This document shows, piece by piece, positions 34,601-45,500 of a stretch of DNA of 64,000 nucleotides. The stretch comes from Blastomussa wellsi. Taxonomy: Eukaryota > Cnidaria > Anthozoa > Scleractinia > Plerogyridae. Each line of letters starts with the position of its first letter. The stretch's first letter is position 1. Position numbers and translations under genes: made by a program. Below the pieces are notes generated by a model. That model ran no database searches, was not told the DNA's origin, and saw nothing but the letters and a program-made list of their open reading frames with translations. The stretch lies in assembly GCA_947652115.1 (NCBI GenBank), contig OX393561.1:4029605-4093604 (forward strand). Reading direction: 5' to 3'.

Positions 34601-37059
34601 GCCCCCTCCCTCCATGGGTACAATGTCTACAACACACGCACCACCTCCACCCCCACTATCAACGATGATGAATCTACCACCACCTCCCCCCATGCTGCCG
34701 CCTGGTGGACCCCCACAGTTTTTGGGTAAGCTTGTAGTTTTGATGATACACAACGTCAAGCAAAAAGGGCACTAAAACTTCAATTCTTTACTCGTTTATC
34801 CCTAGGTATACCGCCTCCTCCACCCCCGGGCGGGCTCCCACGGATGCCGCCCCCACCGTTTGTTAATCCCAATCCCCCGGTTGCTCCTCCCATGTCAAGC
34901 AAGCGAGATGCGGACGGAGACGATATGGCTGGTAAGAAGTCCAGAACTGAGCCGGCTGAAGCGAACCTTATTCCTGAAGATGAATTCCTCTCCTCCAATC
35001 CGAACCCTGTCACATTTGGTGTTCAGATCCCTCATATGCCGGACAAGGCCGAGTGGAAATTGGACGGCAACACCATCCGTCTTACCTTGCCGCTCACAGA
35101 TCAGGTGAGTGTGGGCTGTTACCAAGAGTACGGCTTCCCTGCGTAAATCAAACCTATGATGAACCAGCATCACGTCAGATCCTGCATTGGAACGATAGAT
35201 TTTGCAAGTGCGTTGTTTCGATGCAAAGTGACCACAATACCTGAACTTTTTTCATTGCGGTTTCCACTATATCGTGGTGACACTGGAACCAAACAACTTA
35301 TATTTTTCACAATGTTCAATCCAAAGAAACGTAAATAGGACCGTAAAAATAATCAATGGAAACACCAAGCAAACACACGGAACCACAGCCAAGCGCGGTG
35401 ATCACGTGATTTGTTTTGGTTGTACATCTGATTGGTTGAATACGAGGCGCGATTTTTTTGTTTTACCAATCACGGCTTAGTAAAGCAAAACCATAGGCAA
35501 GGCTGGCAGTACGGCAAAAGGGCAAAATTTATTGGCCAATATTTCAATTAGCAGAGGTAGTCTTCTTCAGGGCCACTAAGTAATACAAGGGAAATAACGG
35601 ATCTGGGGCCCGTTTCTCGAACGTCCCGAAAAGTTTTCGCACCCGGAAAGCCATAGCAAAATCTCAAAACTTATGACTACACAGAGCTGTTTTATTCACA
35701 TGCTTTTGATATGAACAGTGGCTCCCTTCACGCAAAGTTTCAGGCCTATACACTTCTTTTTTTAGATACAGTTAACTAAAAATGGCTTTACGGGCCCGAA
35801 AAATTTCCGGGCCTTTCGAGAAACCGGCCCCTGAGCCGTTATTTTCCTTGTACTGCACTGGCCCCGAAGAAGACTAGCTCTGCTAGTTGAAACATTTTTG
35901 CCCTTTTGCCGTAGTACCAGCCTTGCAATCAATTTACCAGAGTGAAGTCTGGTACGGGTATGTCTTGATCAAGGGATCCGGCAGTAAGCAATCCAAGCAG
36001 TTTTATTCTTCATTGTGTGGTCTCCTGTAATACCTATAAGGCTGATTTGAAAAGCGCTGGAACTGCCAACTGTAACTGCATAACGTAATCTATTAAACTT
36101 GCGAACTGCAAAAAGACTTTCACTGAAAATCTTTTTGGGAGTAAGTCTGTAGATAATCTGTTCATGTTTTGTTTTAGGTTTCAGTGATCAAGGCCAAACT
36201 TCACGAGATTACCGGTATGCCAGCTGGGAAACAGAAACTGCAGCTTGGGGTAAGAACCTGTTGTAGCAACAGATAGTTTCTTTTGTTGTTATTTGGAAGG
36301 AGACTGGTATTTAGCTATGCGTTACCTGGCCTAAAAGCATTGTGGGATCTCTCTCCCCAAACCTCCAGTCAGATTTGATACTGATGGATTTTCCGGTTTA
36401 TCACGAGAATCCGTTTTCGGATTCATGTGCGGATTATCCGCCGGATGGATAATCGGCTTCCGGCTAGACGACAGTTGGCAACTCTTTATACAAATATTGT
36501 TTTAGAATTTCATTACTCTAAGGCAGTAAGCTGAAACAATCGACACCAGACCCCCCTAGAAAGTTGCACCACCGGTGCTCATTTTCAAGCCCCCCACTTT
36601 CAAATACGCTCCGCCGTCCCTGCATTATATGTTAGGAAAGCTGCTACATCGCCCCGTCTGTGGGACTATTTAATTCCGCCGGAAATATTAAAATGATCTG
36701 TTTGGCCGCCCACCTTAATGATAGTCCTCGAATGTATTGCAATTCTCTCCTAAAACTGCGACACCGTTTAGCCAAAACTTTAGTTCTCCAAGTTCCCAAA
36801 GAGAAACAAAGGGAAAGTGGGCGACCGGCTCGCGAGCTTGAGTCTTGTTTAAGTCATGTCGCTGCCGCTCGCGCGGTTCGCTGTTGAAAAACTTAAGAAT
36901 CAATGTGTTTTTATTACTTTTCTTATCTCTTCACGCTTTTTCTTTTTTACTTCACAGGGAATTTTCATCAAGGATTCCAACTCGCTGGCTTATTATAACG
37001 TTACTCCTGCAAGCGTAGTGCAGCTACAACTCAAAGAGCGTGGTGGAAGGAAGAAATAA
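22653..37059 (+). CDS. SF3A1: Splicing factor 3A subunit 1
   Basis: Exons: 22653-22695, 23207-23245, 23913-24044, 25521-25558, 25907-26019, 26970-27048, 27677-27757, 28487-28549, 29256-29346, 30919-30990, 31333-31409, 32067-32189, 33187-33496, 34197-34431, 34511-34725, 34806-35104, 36178-36249 and 36958-37059. Every phase joins, giving 727 residues. SF3A1 is the scaffold subunit of SF3a in the U2 snRNP. SURP1 is at about 13-62 (IVDKTASFVARNG...FNFLNPGDPYHAY) and SURP2 at about 123-172 (KLTAQFVARNGRQF...YQFDFLRPQHSLFNYF). Then come YRVEWIRHQERERKK, QVDWHDFVVVETVDF, ISPITGERVPAE, LLDPRWREQRD, LKQLAERRTDIFG, proline-rich tracts, and a C-terminal ubiquitin-like domain (about 643-727) ending ERGGRKK, the tail known to bind U1 stem-loop 4. 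The proline-rich leader of the human protein is absent; an in-frame TAG 9 bases upstream fixes the start. Confidence 0.96.
23370..23520. repeat. TCGATT-rich interspersed sequence
   Basis: In SF3A1 intron 2, repeated words of the kind AATCGAA, GGGTTCGATTA and CCCAATC occur in both orientations. Related wording appears at about 1295-1390 and 23755-23830. It looks like a degraded family of short inverted words. Confidence 0.4.
24330..24453. mobile_element. 124 bp MITE with 16 bp perfect inverted ends
   Basis: CAGGGATGTAGCTAAG at 24330 is exactly reverse-complementary to CTTAGCTACATCCCTG at 24438. The interior holds several GCCGGCT words, also in inverted arrangement. Located in SF3A1 intron 3. 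CAGGG ends are compatible with a hAT-type parent. Confidence 0.75.
24493..24664 (+). repeat. Near-perfect 86 bp tandem duplication
   Basis: Two adjacent copies starting GGAATGTCTAGT and ending GCTAGCTGATGTTT (24493-24578 and 24579-24664), differing at about one base. The near identity implies a recent event in the intron. Confidence 0.9.
25245..25270 (+). repeat. Poly-G tract in SF3A1 intron 3
   Basis: Twenty-six bases of G broken by two A residues, preceded by a run of T. It has the form of a G-quadruplex-capable sequence. Confidence 0.7.
28195..28330 (-). mobile_element. tRNA-derived SINE head, family C
   Basis: On the minus strand it reads ATGGCCTAGTGTTTGGGTGC, then GGTCCTGGGTTCACACCCC, resembling tRNA A and B boxes at about the normal spacing. 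Located in SF3A1 intron 7. The A/T-rich stretch on its left may be the element's body. Boundaries are approximate. Confidence 0.45.
30595..30728 (-). mobile_element. tRNA-derived SINE, family A, truncated copy
   Basis: The minus strand reads GGTGTGGTAGGCTAATGGTT, GAGTTCGAGCCCTGGTCGGG, GCACTGTGTTGCGTCCTTGG and then breaks off. This is the same head as at 43941. Located in SF3A1 intron 9. Confidence 0.7.
32804..32843. repeat. Perfect 19 bp-arm palindrome
   Basis: GTATGGGAGAATCTTGACC, two bases, then its exact reverse complement, followed by another partial copy (CCAAGATTCTCCCC). In SF3A1 intron 12. Likely the heart of a foldback element. Confidence 0.7.
33541..33674. mobile_element. Small foldback element in SF3A1 intron 13
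   Basis: TTTTTGAGAGTGGTGGTGGG...GTTGGGCAATT on the left is answered by AAAATGCCCAACCTCTCCCCCCTCTCAAAA on the right. The arms are about 35 bases and imperfect. The SF3A1 frame stays open through it to 33687. Confidence 0.5.
35497..35926. mobile_element. Outer foldback/MITE with about 100 bp inverted ends
   Basis: GCAAGGCTGGCAGTACGGCA at the left matches the reverse complement of the right end (GTAGTACCAGCCTTGC). The match continues over AAAAGGGCAAAA, TAGCAGAG.TAGTCTTCTTC, GGGCCA and AAATAACGG. Located in SF3A1 intron 16. A second element is nested inside it. Confidence 0.8.
35605..35831. mobile_element. Inner MITE nested in the 35497-35926 element
   Basis: GGGGCCCGTTTCTCGAACGT and AAAGCCAT on the left mirror ATGGCTTTACGGGCCC, GGGCCTTTCGAGAAACC and GGCCCC on the right, with arms of about 50 bases. 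It sits between the two arms of the outer element, so it is probably a younger insertion. Confidence 0.75.
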
Positions 37060-37209
37060 GACGCTTCTGTTTTGCTTTGTCATGTCTTTTTTTTTTTCAA
37101 TATTTGTACATCTGAGTGTTAAATCGTAATGTGTTGGAAACGATCAGTCACTTATTCGTTAAATAGTATGTACCTTTTTGGAATAGTTTTATGTTTCTTA
37201 ATAGCTCCA

Positions 37210-37215
37210 AATAAA
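37210..37215 (+). promoter_or_regulatory. Likely polyadenylation signal of SF3A1
   Basis: AATAAA 151 bases after the SF3A1 stop codon, in T-rich 3' UTR-like sequence. Confidence 0.6.
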
Positions 37216-39526
37216 AAAATGTTGTATGAAATATTGTTAGTCTCCCATTGCGGTTGTTTTAGCTTTATGTGCCTTCTCTGTTGTAAATTACACCGAGCTT
37301 TTATTCGGCCAACTGTCATTAGCTTTTAGTCAGAGCAAATAATCCACGGGATTTCAGTCTCCGATAGTTAACCAGGCCTGCGGTCTTACGTCATACAAGT
37401 TGCTTAGAAACATGAGGTCATTACGGTGAGAGATTTCGGAGTATCCTTGTTTGGTTTCAAAGAATGAGCAAGGGTCTGGTACATGACGAATTTCAGGCCC
37501 CAAGACTTGAAGTGCCTATGAAGTAAAAAATAACTGACGTTTATTTGAAAGCCCTTTCAAAATGAGGTAGGATGGTGATTTTTCATACCTGGGATATTCA
37601 GGTTTTTGTATTATGCAAATTAGATAACTTGCGACGTCATAAGTGGTTACAGTGCGTTCAAAACACAAATGAAGAATATCTCTGCAAATAATGAGGTGAC
37701 CACATGGTGTTCATTTTGACGTTGCTATGGCAACACTTGGTTCCAGTCTCTTGTTCGAATGTATTGCCATTTGTGGCTCTGATAGTACATGGAGCTATCA
37801 AAACATACGTACTGTCTATTTTCTCTTGGTTTCAATTAGTTAATGGATGAACAATAGACGTCATAGCTCGGGATATTAATAGTTCATCTGTTTAACCTGG
37901 AGACGTCGACCTAGTGTTACTCTTTACTTTTTATTTATTTTTATTCACTGCATATTGTTCTGCTTAAACGGCACAACAATATGGCGATCACGTACCAAGA
38001 ACTGTTATTATACAGCGAGCCCCTTTATTTACGTTTTTTTTTTTTATTGCAAAGAAAATGGAGATCACATATTTCCTTGCAGGCCTCAGGAATAACGAAG
38101 CAAGTGAGTGACCAGAAGCCGGTGTTCTTAACACAGTTCTGAAACGACAGAACAGGCTAATGTTGTCCGAGTCTCGGCGTTTCCAAGTATTCTTTCCTGT
38201 TTTTTAGCCTTCGCGCGCAAAGATGATTCAGGGACACGCGATAACACGCGCGCGATGTGCGTACCTTCTCACCGCTTGTCAATTGGAGCGCAGGCTCTAT
38301 TAAGCTGAGCACGAGTAACGCGCGCGTCGCGACGACCGTTCCTGCAATTCCGACTTGTCGAAATTCAGCAAATTTTGGCGTTTACAGCTAGAAATAAGGA
38401 TGTGAGGACAGGCCATTAATGGGTAAGTCAGCAACTACCGAGTGGTCTTGATATATATAAGAATAAGAGTGTAATGGAACATGCAATAAAGCATGTGTCA
38501 CTGTCAGATTTATAAATATACTGAAAGTGCCCGCAGGCGGCAAACGCTCAGCTTTCCAAGAAATACAATTTACTGCCTCTTGTATTGAGAGACAGCCAGC
38601 CTAGAGGTTGCTGTCTAAGGCATAAAAGTAAAAGAGCAAATGGATGGACAGCAATTAGGAAAAATCGTTTTCCCTTTTGTAAAGAATACATCAATAATAT
38701 AAGTTGTGCAAGCGAGGAAATATTTTATGCATCAGTACGCACGTGTTGTGGTCTTTTCCTTCCAAGCTATTTCTGATTGCCTGAACGATTCGACTGTTCA
38801 TTTTTCAAAGAAACAAGCGATTAAATCAACGGGGCACTATCGATTGCTGATTTTAATAGATGGTTTGGAAAGAAAAAACTTCCGGAGAAAAACTGTCAAA
38901 ATGGCACCAACAATATTCATTCGTTTCCGATGGTTATCGAGCGAGTGTTGCTGGTTTTTTTTACAACTTACTTTGGTAATTATCTTCTCTTTTAACGATC
39001 GATATACGTTTTTCTTTGAGTTTATTCAAAAACTGGCGCTTGAATAGCTCGCGCAGGCTAGCATGAAGAAAGAAATTGTAAACAAGACGTCCAAGGGAAC
39101 CGAGAATTCACTGAAGTTAGTTGAAGCGTGACAAGTTTGTCATGCGTGACAGCAGCAGGCTGTTATTATTGTTTACAGATGTGCATTGTTTCCCTGTGTG
39201 GGGAGAGCATAAGAAGTCTTTCGCGTAGTATGCCTTTTTGGGCGCACTCAAGCTCTGCGGGAGAACATTTTTATTTTAGAAGGAACGTAGTCCAGTTTGA
39301 CGTCGATAATACAAGATTTTTTTACTTTTCACGTTTTCCTTAGGGAAGAGTTTTTTAAAGGAGATCGTGCGCTCCTCTCCCCTCCCCTGATCGGTCTGCT
39401 AATTGTCGACATATTTCCAACAGCGCGTGTGAAAGCGACGATTGAATATTCTTTGTTCACGCGCCATCAGCGCATTGTGACTTTCATCAAGCTTTGATTC
39501 ATTTTGATATCGTCGAGGGATTTGCA
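37216..39526. other. Intergenic region between SF3A1 and the OTULIN-like gene
   Basis: No gene recognised. Open frames at 38585-39047 and 39128-39497 have no domain or splice partner. A GC-richer, CGCG-containing patch lies at about 38215-38345. The last few hundred bases should hold the promoter and 5' UTR of the OTULIN-like gene. Confidence 0.4.
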
Positions 39527-42500
39527 ATGAGTCTCACGAGAATTGTAAATGGCGGTAAGTGAGCGGGAATGTTTAAACCACTGGATTTTTCTTTTTTAAT
39601 ACAACTGACAAAATCTCGTCCACCTGCCAGCGAATGTTTCGGTGTGGTCTTTCTCAAAGATTCGGCGGCGCCTTCGAGAATGTTGTTTCACGTGTAAACT
39701 GGCCTTTTGACTGATTTTATTTTGTATCGCATTTTATTTCTACAGATGTCCATGGTTTGCTGATGTTTATAGTGTCGTTTCTTCTCTTCGTGACCTGTTT
39801 TTGCTTACTCGTTCGCGCATACAGACGAAAGCACCAGTTTAGAGGAAAACAAAAAGAACGACAGCGACCTTTTATCAAAAGAAAACGTGACTCGTTGTCA
39901 CCGAGAACAAGTCTGTTATTTGGAAATCTGGTGAGTTTTGAGTATAACATTATCAATTCCACTGACGCAGTTTCGCTTTCGTTTGATCTAGTCAAATTTG
40001 GGTTTGAAGTGTTTTCATTCAAATTCATGGCGTCAAGAATAATAAGTTAACAAGTCAGAATTATTGTTGAATAGATCGAACGCAAACTAGTGTTTGTTAT
40101 TTTAATACTGTTGTATTAAAGAGACGGACTTCTCAAGAACTTCTTAAATAAACCATCCTTGTTTATGAAATCTACAATCAAACAACGACTGTACGTATGA
40201 CATCAAAATATTCATATTTAGTTTGCCCTTATCCTTATTTTTGTACTGTTACAAGTCCATTTAGATGATATCTTTTATTGCAAGAAATCAGATATTTTGA
40301 TCCCCTTACTTTAAGCAGACATGTTTTCATTTATGATTATTTCAGAGAAAATAAGAAGTTAAAATTTCCGTTTTGCGGTTTTGGGAATTAGCATCTTTCT
40401 CGGCCAGTAATAATAATTGCGCGCGAAGTAACAAAATTTACAGTCCTGTATTCATGCTCGGCACAAAATTTATCTGCTAAAATTCATTTTATTCGCATTT
40501 CACTTTTAAGTAGGTCGTTTTTGCTTTCTACACAATGAATTCGTCATTGTCCCATTTTACTCTCATTTTTAGCACCAACAGTAAATTTCTAACAGTCACC
40601 CGCTGATTGCATTCTAAACATTTACAGAAAATTATTAAAGTTAAGTGAAGCGTATTTTGTTTGCACTGGTTAATTGTCATGCAATCTTTTGAAAGGTGGC
40701 GTGGTAAATTCTAAACATGGAGCTCTGATTTCAATAAGCTTTTGAGGATGACTCAACAACTTTAAATTTTCAGAAGTGCAAGCGTGCATATTGAATTTAG
40801 GCAATACTAGATCAAACTTAAGTCTCATGCCCCTGTCTCACTGAAAATTCTGTTTTATCCACACCATTAAAGAAAAAAATAACAGAAAAAAAGTTTACCA
40901 GAAATTATCTTATTATTCTTATTCTTAAAAAGGTGATTAGCATACTGTTTTTTCCATGGGCTTCTACATAAAATTACCGTCGGTATGTTAATTGCTAATT
41001 TTCAGAGACATGTTCTGCATTCCATATTAAATTAAAATGCTTATTTTGCATGTTCAGATCACATAATTGCCCTTGACATTGTCAGAATGAACTGTACAAT
41101 ATTGTAACACTCTTTTATTGTTTTGACATGTGTTTTAACCACTGCAATTAAGATGTACTGTACTGTAGTGTGAAAAAATTTGCATTCAATGTTTATGCAG
41201 AAGTTTCCATTAGGCTAAACTTAATTTGCTTTAAATAACTTTGCAGAATTTATATACAGATCCCAATGTCTACACATTTACCAATCTCTGAACTTTGCCA
41301 TAACTGAAACATCAAGAAACAAAACTGTTCCAAGGCTTTTATTTGCTAATCCAAGAAATACATAAATTAGCACAATGATGCATTAATTAAAGATAATTCT
41401 GAATTTTTGTGTTGTGTAGAAATTGAAAATGTATTTACATGTAAGAGAAAAAACTCTAATATTATGCTGAAGTCCCAAATGAATAAGAATGATTTTCCTT
41501 GTACCTGGTTTAATTTCATCCAGCTTGCTTGAAATTAAATCAATAACTTTCCAAAGTATTAAAATAAAAATGTATGTAGCATGAATTTTAATTGCACTTA
41601 ATGCAAGTGTCAGTGTTAATTATATCATTCTTGCTGTCCTTCCCAGCAAACATCTACTATTTTCTACTATCTTTTTATTAAAATACTGCTTAAATATTAT
41701 GTATTATTGGTTGCTATCCTTTTAATCTATTTCAGCTTTCACTTCCTTTTCAGACCTATCATGATACATTTACTTCAGTAAATACACTCCCAAATGTTGC
41801 AATTTATAACTGTGTGGGCATAGGATGTGGTTACAGCTATTACCCCTTGGTTGTAAACCACACAATGGTCACATAGAACAAAATGGGAACAATTCACCTG
41901 TCCTGTAGATCTCACAACAAAGATGTACACAGTGAGGGGGCTGTATTGTGGTACATATACACAAGTGCAGCTTTAACTGATTGACAAGACTACACAACAA
42001 TATGGACTGACCTGGCATGAATGAAGCGCAGTAACATTTTACTGTGATTGTTATTCTTATAACAACAGTTTTTTTTAACTTCAGCAATACCGATTCTGCA
42101 TTCCAGGCTTCCCAAGTCTTAATCTATGTAGATTTAATTATAAATCAAGTCAATTAATATTTTGTTTATTATTCCAAATGCAAAAGATAATAAGGACAAA
42201 ATTGATACAAAGAAGTTAAAAGAGGTGGCAAGGTAGCCCAAAGAGAAACCTCGATGCTGATGCTGATTAAAAAATGATATATATGTTAATTATGTTTATT
42301 TAAATTTTCCTTCCTCTTTGTTTCCTTGACAGCAATTCACAAACAGACCTATTATTATAACTCCTGGAATTTCTCCAAAAAGACAGCGACAGCCATTTAG
42401 ATCATTACCTCGGAACAACTCAAATATTCAAGACAAGTCGTTTGAGAACAGAACATGGCCAGAGCGGAGTTTCTTGGGTAACATCATCACCTCAATCAAT

Positions 42501-45500
42501 CAACATCAGAGCCAGAAATTCCGAGAAGCAAAAATGAGAAAAGGTTCATCAGAGAAGAAGATAGAACCACGAGTGCTCTTTACCTCTCCTCATTCACCTG
42601 TTCATGGCAAAGAAGGGCAAACTGGTAGCTGTGATTACGAGGAAGAAGATGCCGCAGAGGCTCGTATCAGTTTTAGCAGGGATGAAGGAAACAGCAGTGG
42701 CAATCTTAAACTTCAGGATTCATACACCTCAGTAGGTGGAAAGCCTGGATTAAAAGCTGGGACTTCATACGTATCAAAATGCGTTGCCACGAAAAGTGAA
42801 AAGCAGTTATCTCCTTTGTCAACTGCTTTAAGAGAAAAAACAAAGACTCGGCGAGTTGAGTGGCGTCATCTAAGAAGCCTGTTTAGTGCAGTGGGAAGGC
42901 ATAAAGTTTGTTCTGAGCAGCGACCCCTTCTATGGGCTCACAGATGTAATTCCAGCAACATAGAAGAGAAAGCTCGGTCTGTTGCCTGTTGCCAAAAGAC
43001 TGTGGGTGTAAGGAGTGAGGTACCACATAAATCTGAAGTAAAAGAAATAGTTAACAGTGAAAAAAATAACACATCTGTCGACTCTGTCGAATTGGCAATG
43101 CATCGTACATATTCTTCGTCAGACAATGCAAGCAACAAGAGTGATTGCAATCCATTGGGTAACATTTGTACTGACAGTTTAGATGACGTTCTGGCAAGAA
43201 GTCAAAAAACTCGTTCACAGAGAAAAAAAGTTGTGAAATCAAGTGACGAAGGGCATGACTTTTGTTCTCACAGAGCTCCAGACACTAATGACATTGTTGC
43301 CAATGCCTCAAAAACTGAAGTTGTTTGCATGTCATGCGGCATTACCTTGCCCAAACCACAATGCTTCTACAGTCTGGGATCGTTATGTACAGATGGTGAG
43401 ATCTGTGAGACAGACTCTGATGATATTAATCGTCATCCCGTAGGGGACATTGATATGGAGACTCCGTTAGTGGAGAATCAAAGTCACCATGACACTGGGT
43501 ACACTAGTAGCGAGAACTTTGAAGATGAAAGCAACTTGTCAAAAGAGCTGGATTCAGTATGGTTGCATGACAAGCGAGAGACCGATAGCTATGATGGAGA
43601 CTATGAGAGTGACAGTGAAGATGTTAGTGTAAAGCCTGTTGTCATGAATGACGACATGGCTTTAAAGCCTCTCGCTTCTGTTGGGGAGCCAATAGCAATT
43701 AAGGACTATGCTTTACGTGAATGGAAGAGTGACACGCCTACATCACTTGCAATGAAAAAGGTATGGAAGACTTAAAACTTCTGTTAGTGTACATGTACAA
43801 GTTTGTCTGAAATGTCCTTGAAAAGTGTTTGAATTTTAATGTAGTTAAATGTTGAATGTAACTTAGTTAACAACGAGGAGCAAGTTTGCTCAGTGGTTGG
43901 TGTGGCGTTGTCTTTTATTGGCCAGCCTTGTGATGTGCTCGGGGGGCGCAGTGGACTAATGGTTAGTGCGCTGGACACCTGATCGGACGGTCCGGGTTCG
44001 AGCCTCTAGCCGGGGCACTGCGTTGTGTTCTTGGGCAAGACACTTTATTCTCACAGTGCCTCTCTTCACCCAGGTGTATAAATGGGTACCGGCAAATTTA
44101 CTGCTGTGGGGTAACCCTGCGATGGACAAGCATCCCATCCAGGGTAGTCTCCTACGCAGCCGTTATCATGGGATTGCGTTACTCTTGTCCCCACTAATGT
44201 CTGCTTAACTGAAGCCAACATTCCTTTCCGCCGCCTCGCCAATCAGATTTTACCTACTAAAATCCGGAAAGCCGACCTTCACCTTGACCGCCGCTTAGCC
44301 AATCAGATTTTACCAACTAAAATCCCCACGATGCCTCTCCCGCCGCAAGACACTCGATAAAATGAAACCTGCCAGGGACGATTGATTTTGCTCCAAGTCA
44401 GAGATTTCTCTGGTAAATTCATTTTAGATGAAAGCAAGTTCTGAATTTGCAAAGGGAAACTTATTTACTGACGGGAAGAGAGATACACTCCTTAATTTAT
44501 CAACTGGCTACGGTAAGTCGTTTGTTATCAAGCTTTGCCTTCAGTGTGTTCAACAGTCTCATTGATTTTCAGTTTTCAAATTTTTCCCCACAGCTCTGCA
44601 AAAAGACGTACAATCCAGCAACGAATTACTGAAGTTCAGCCAAATGAAAAGCTAGCCTATGGGTCCAAGTTTCCACGTTTCAGACTCTAAACGACTGCGT
44701 AGCGATTTTGGTCTTCGGAAAAATATTATTTCTAGTGTGTGCGCCGTTCATAATCGTCGGTTGTTCAAACCCAATTTTAAGCAAATGGAGGCTTCAAATC
44801 AAAGGGCCAATGAACTATCGAAAGGAGAAGTTGAACATATTTTCAAGCCAGCCTTTTAACCCAGCAGCGCTGGACATTTTAAATCGTCCTGTAGCAAGTG
44901 TGTCGAATGAATGATTCAGCACGGTGAAATTGTATTCGCCTTGACTGGCTCTTTCCAATTTTACCCTTCCATTTGTTCGCTCTTAAATACCACGGATGTG
45001 GACCTCTTTGATGATTTCTAAATTAACTCCGCTTTGCATTTTCGAGTTGGCGAAGTCTTTTGTACCATTTCATGGCGTTGAAATAAATATTTCTGATCCA
45101 CTGTTGTGTTCATGGGAGAGAGATCATCTTTCCCAAAATATTAACCCTTCCAACTTATGACCGAATCAGACTCGCACTCTTACCTCTTGTATTCACAATA
45201 AATAATATTTTGGTGTTTCAACCATCGCAATACACCAGAGTATTGTATCCAACAGCGCCAGCGAAGAACAGATTCGCAGGAAATTTTATAACGATTGTTT
45301 TGAATGCCTATAGCCAGTGCTGATTGGTTAGTTTGTCTGGCGAGAGACAATGGGAAAGGAATGTTGGTCGCGGTTAAGCAGGCGTTAGTAGGGACGACTG
45401 GTAACGCAATCCCCTAATAATGCCTGCGTAGGAGGCTACCTCCAGGGGAAAGTAGCAATACTCTCTGTCGCTTCATGCTACAGAAACCGGGATAAGCTCC

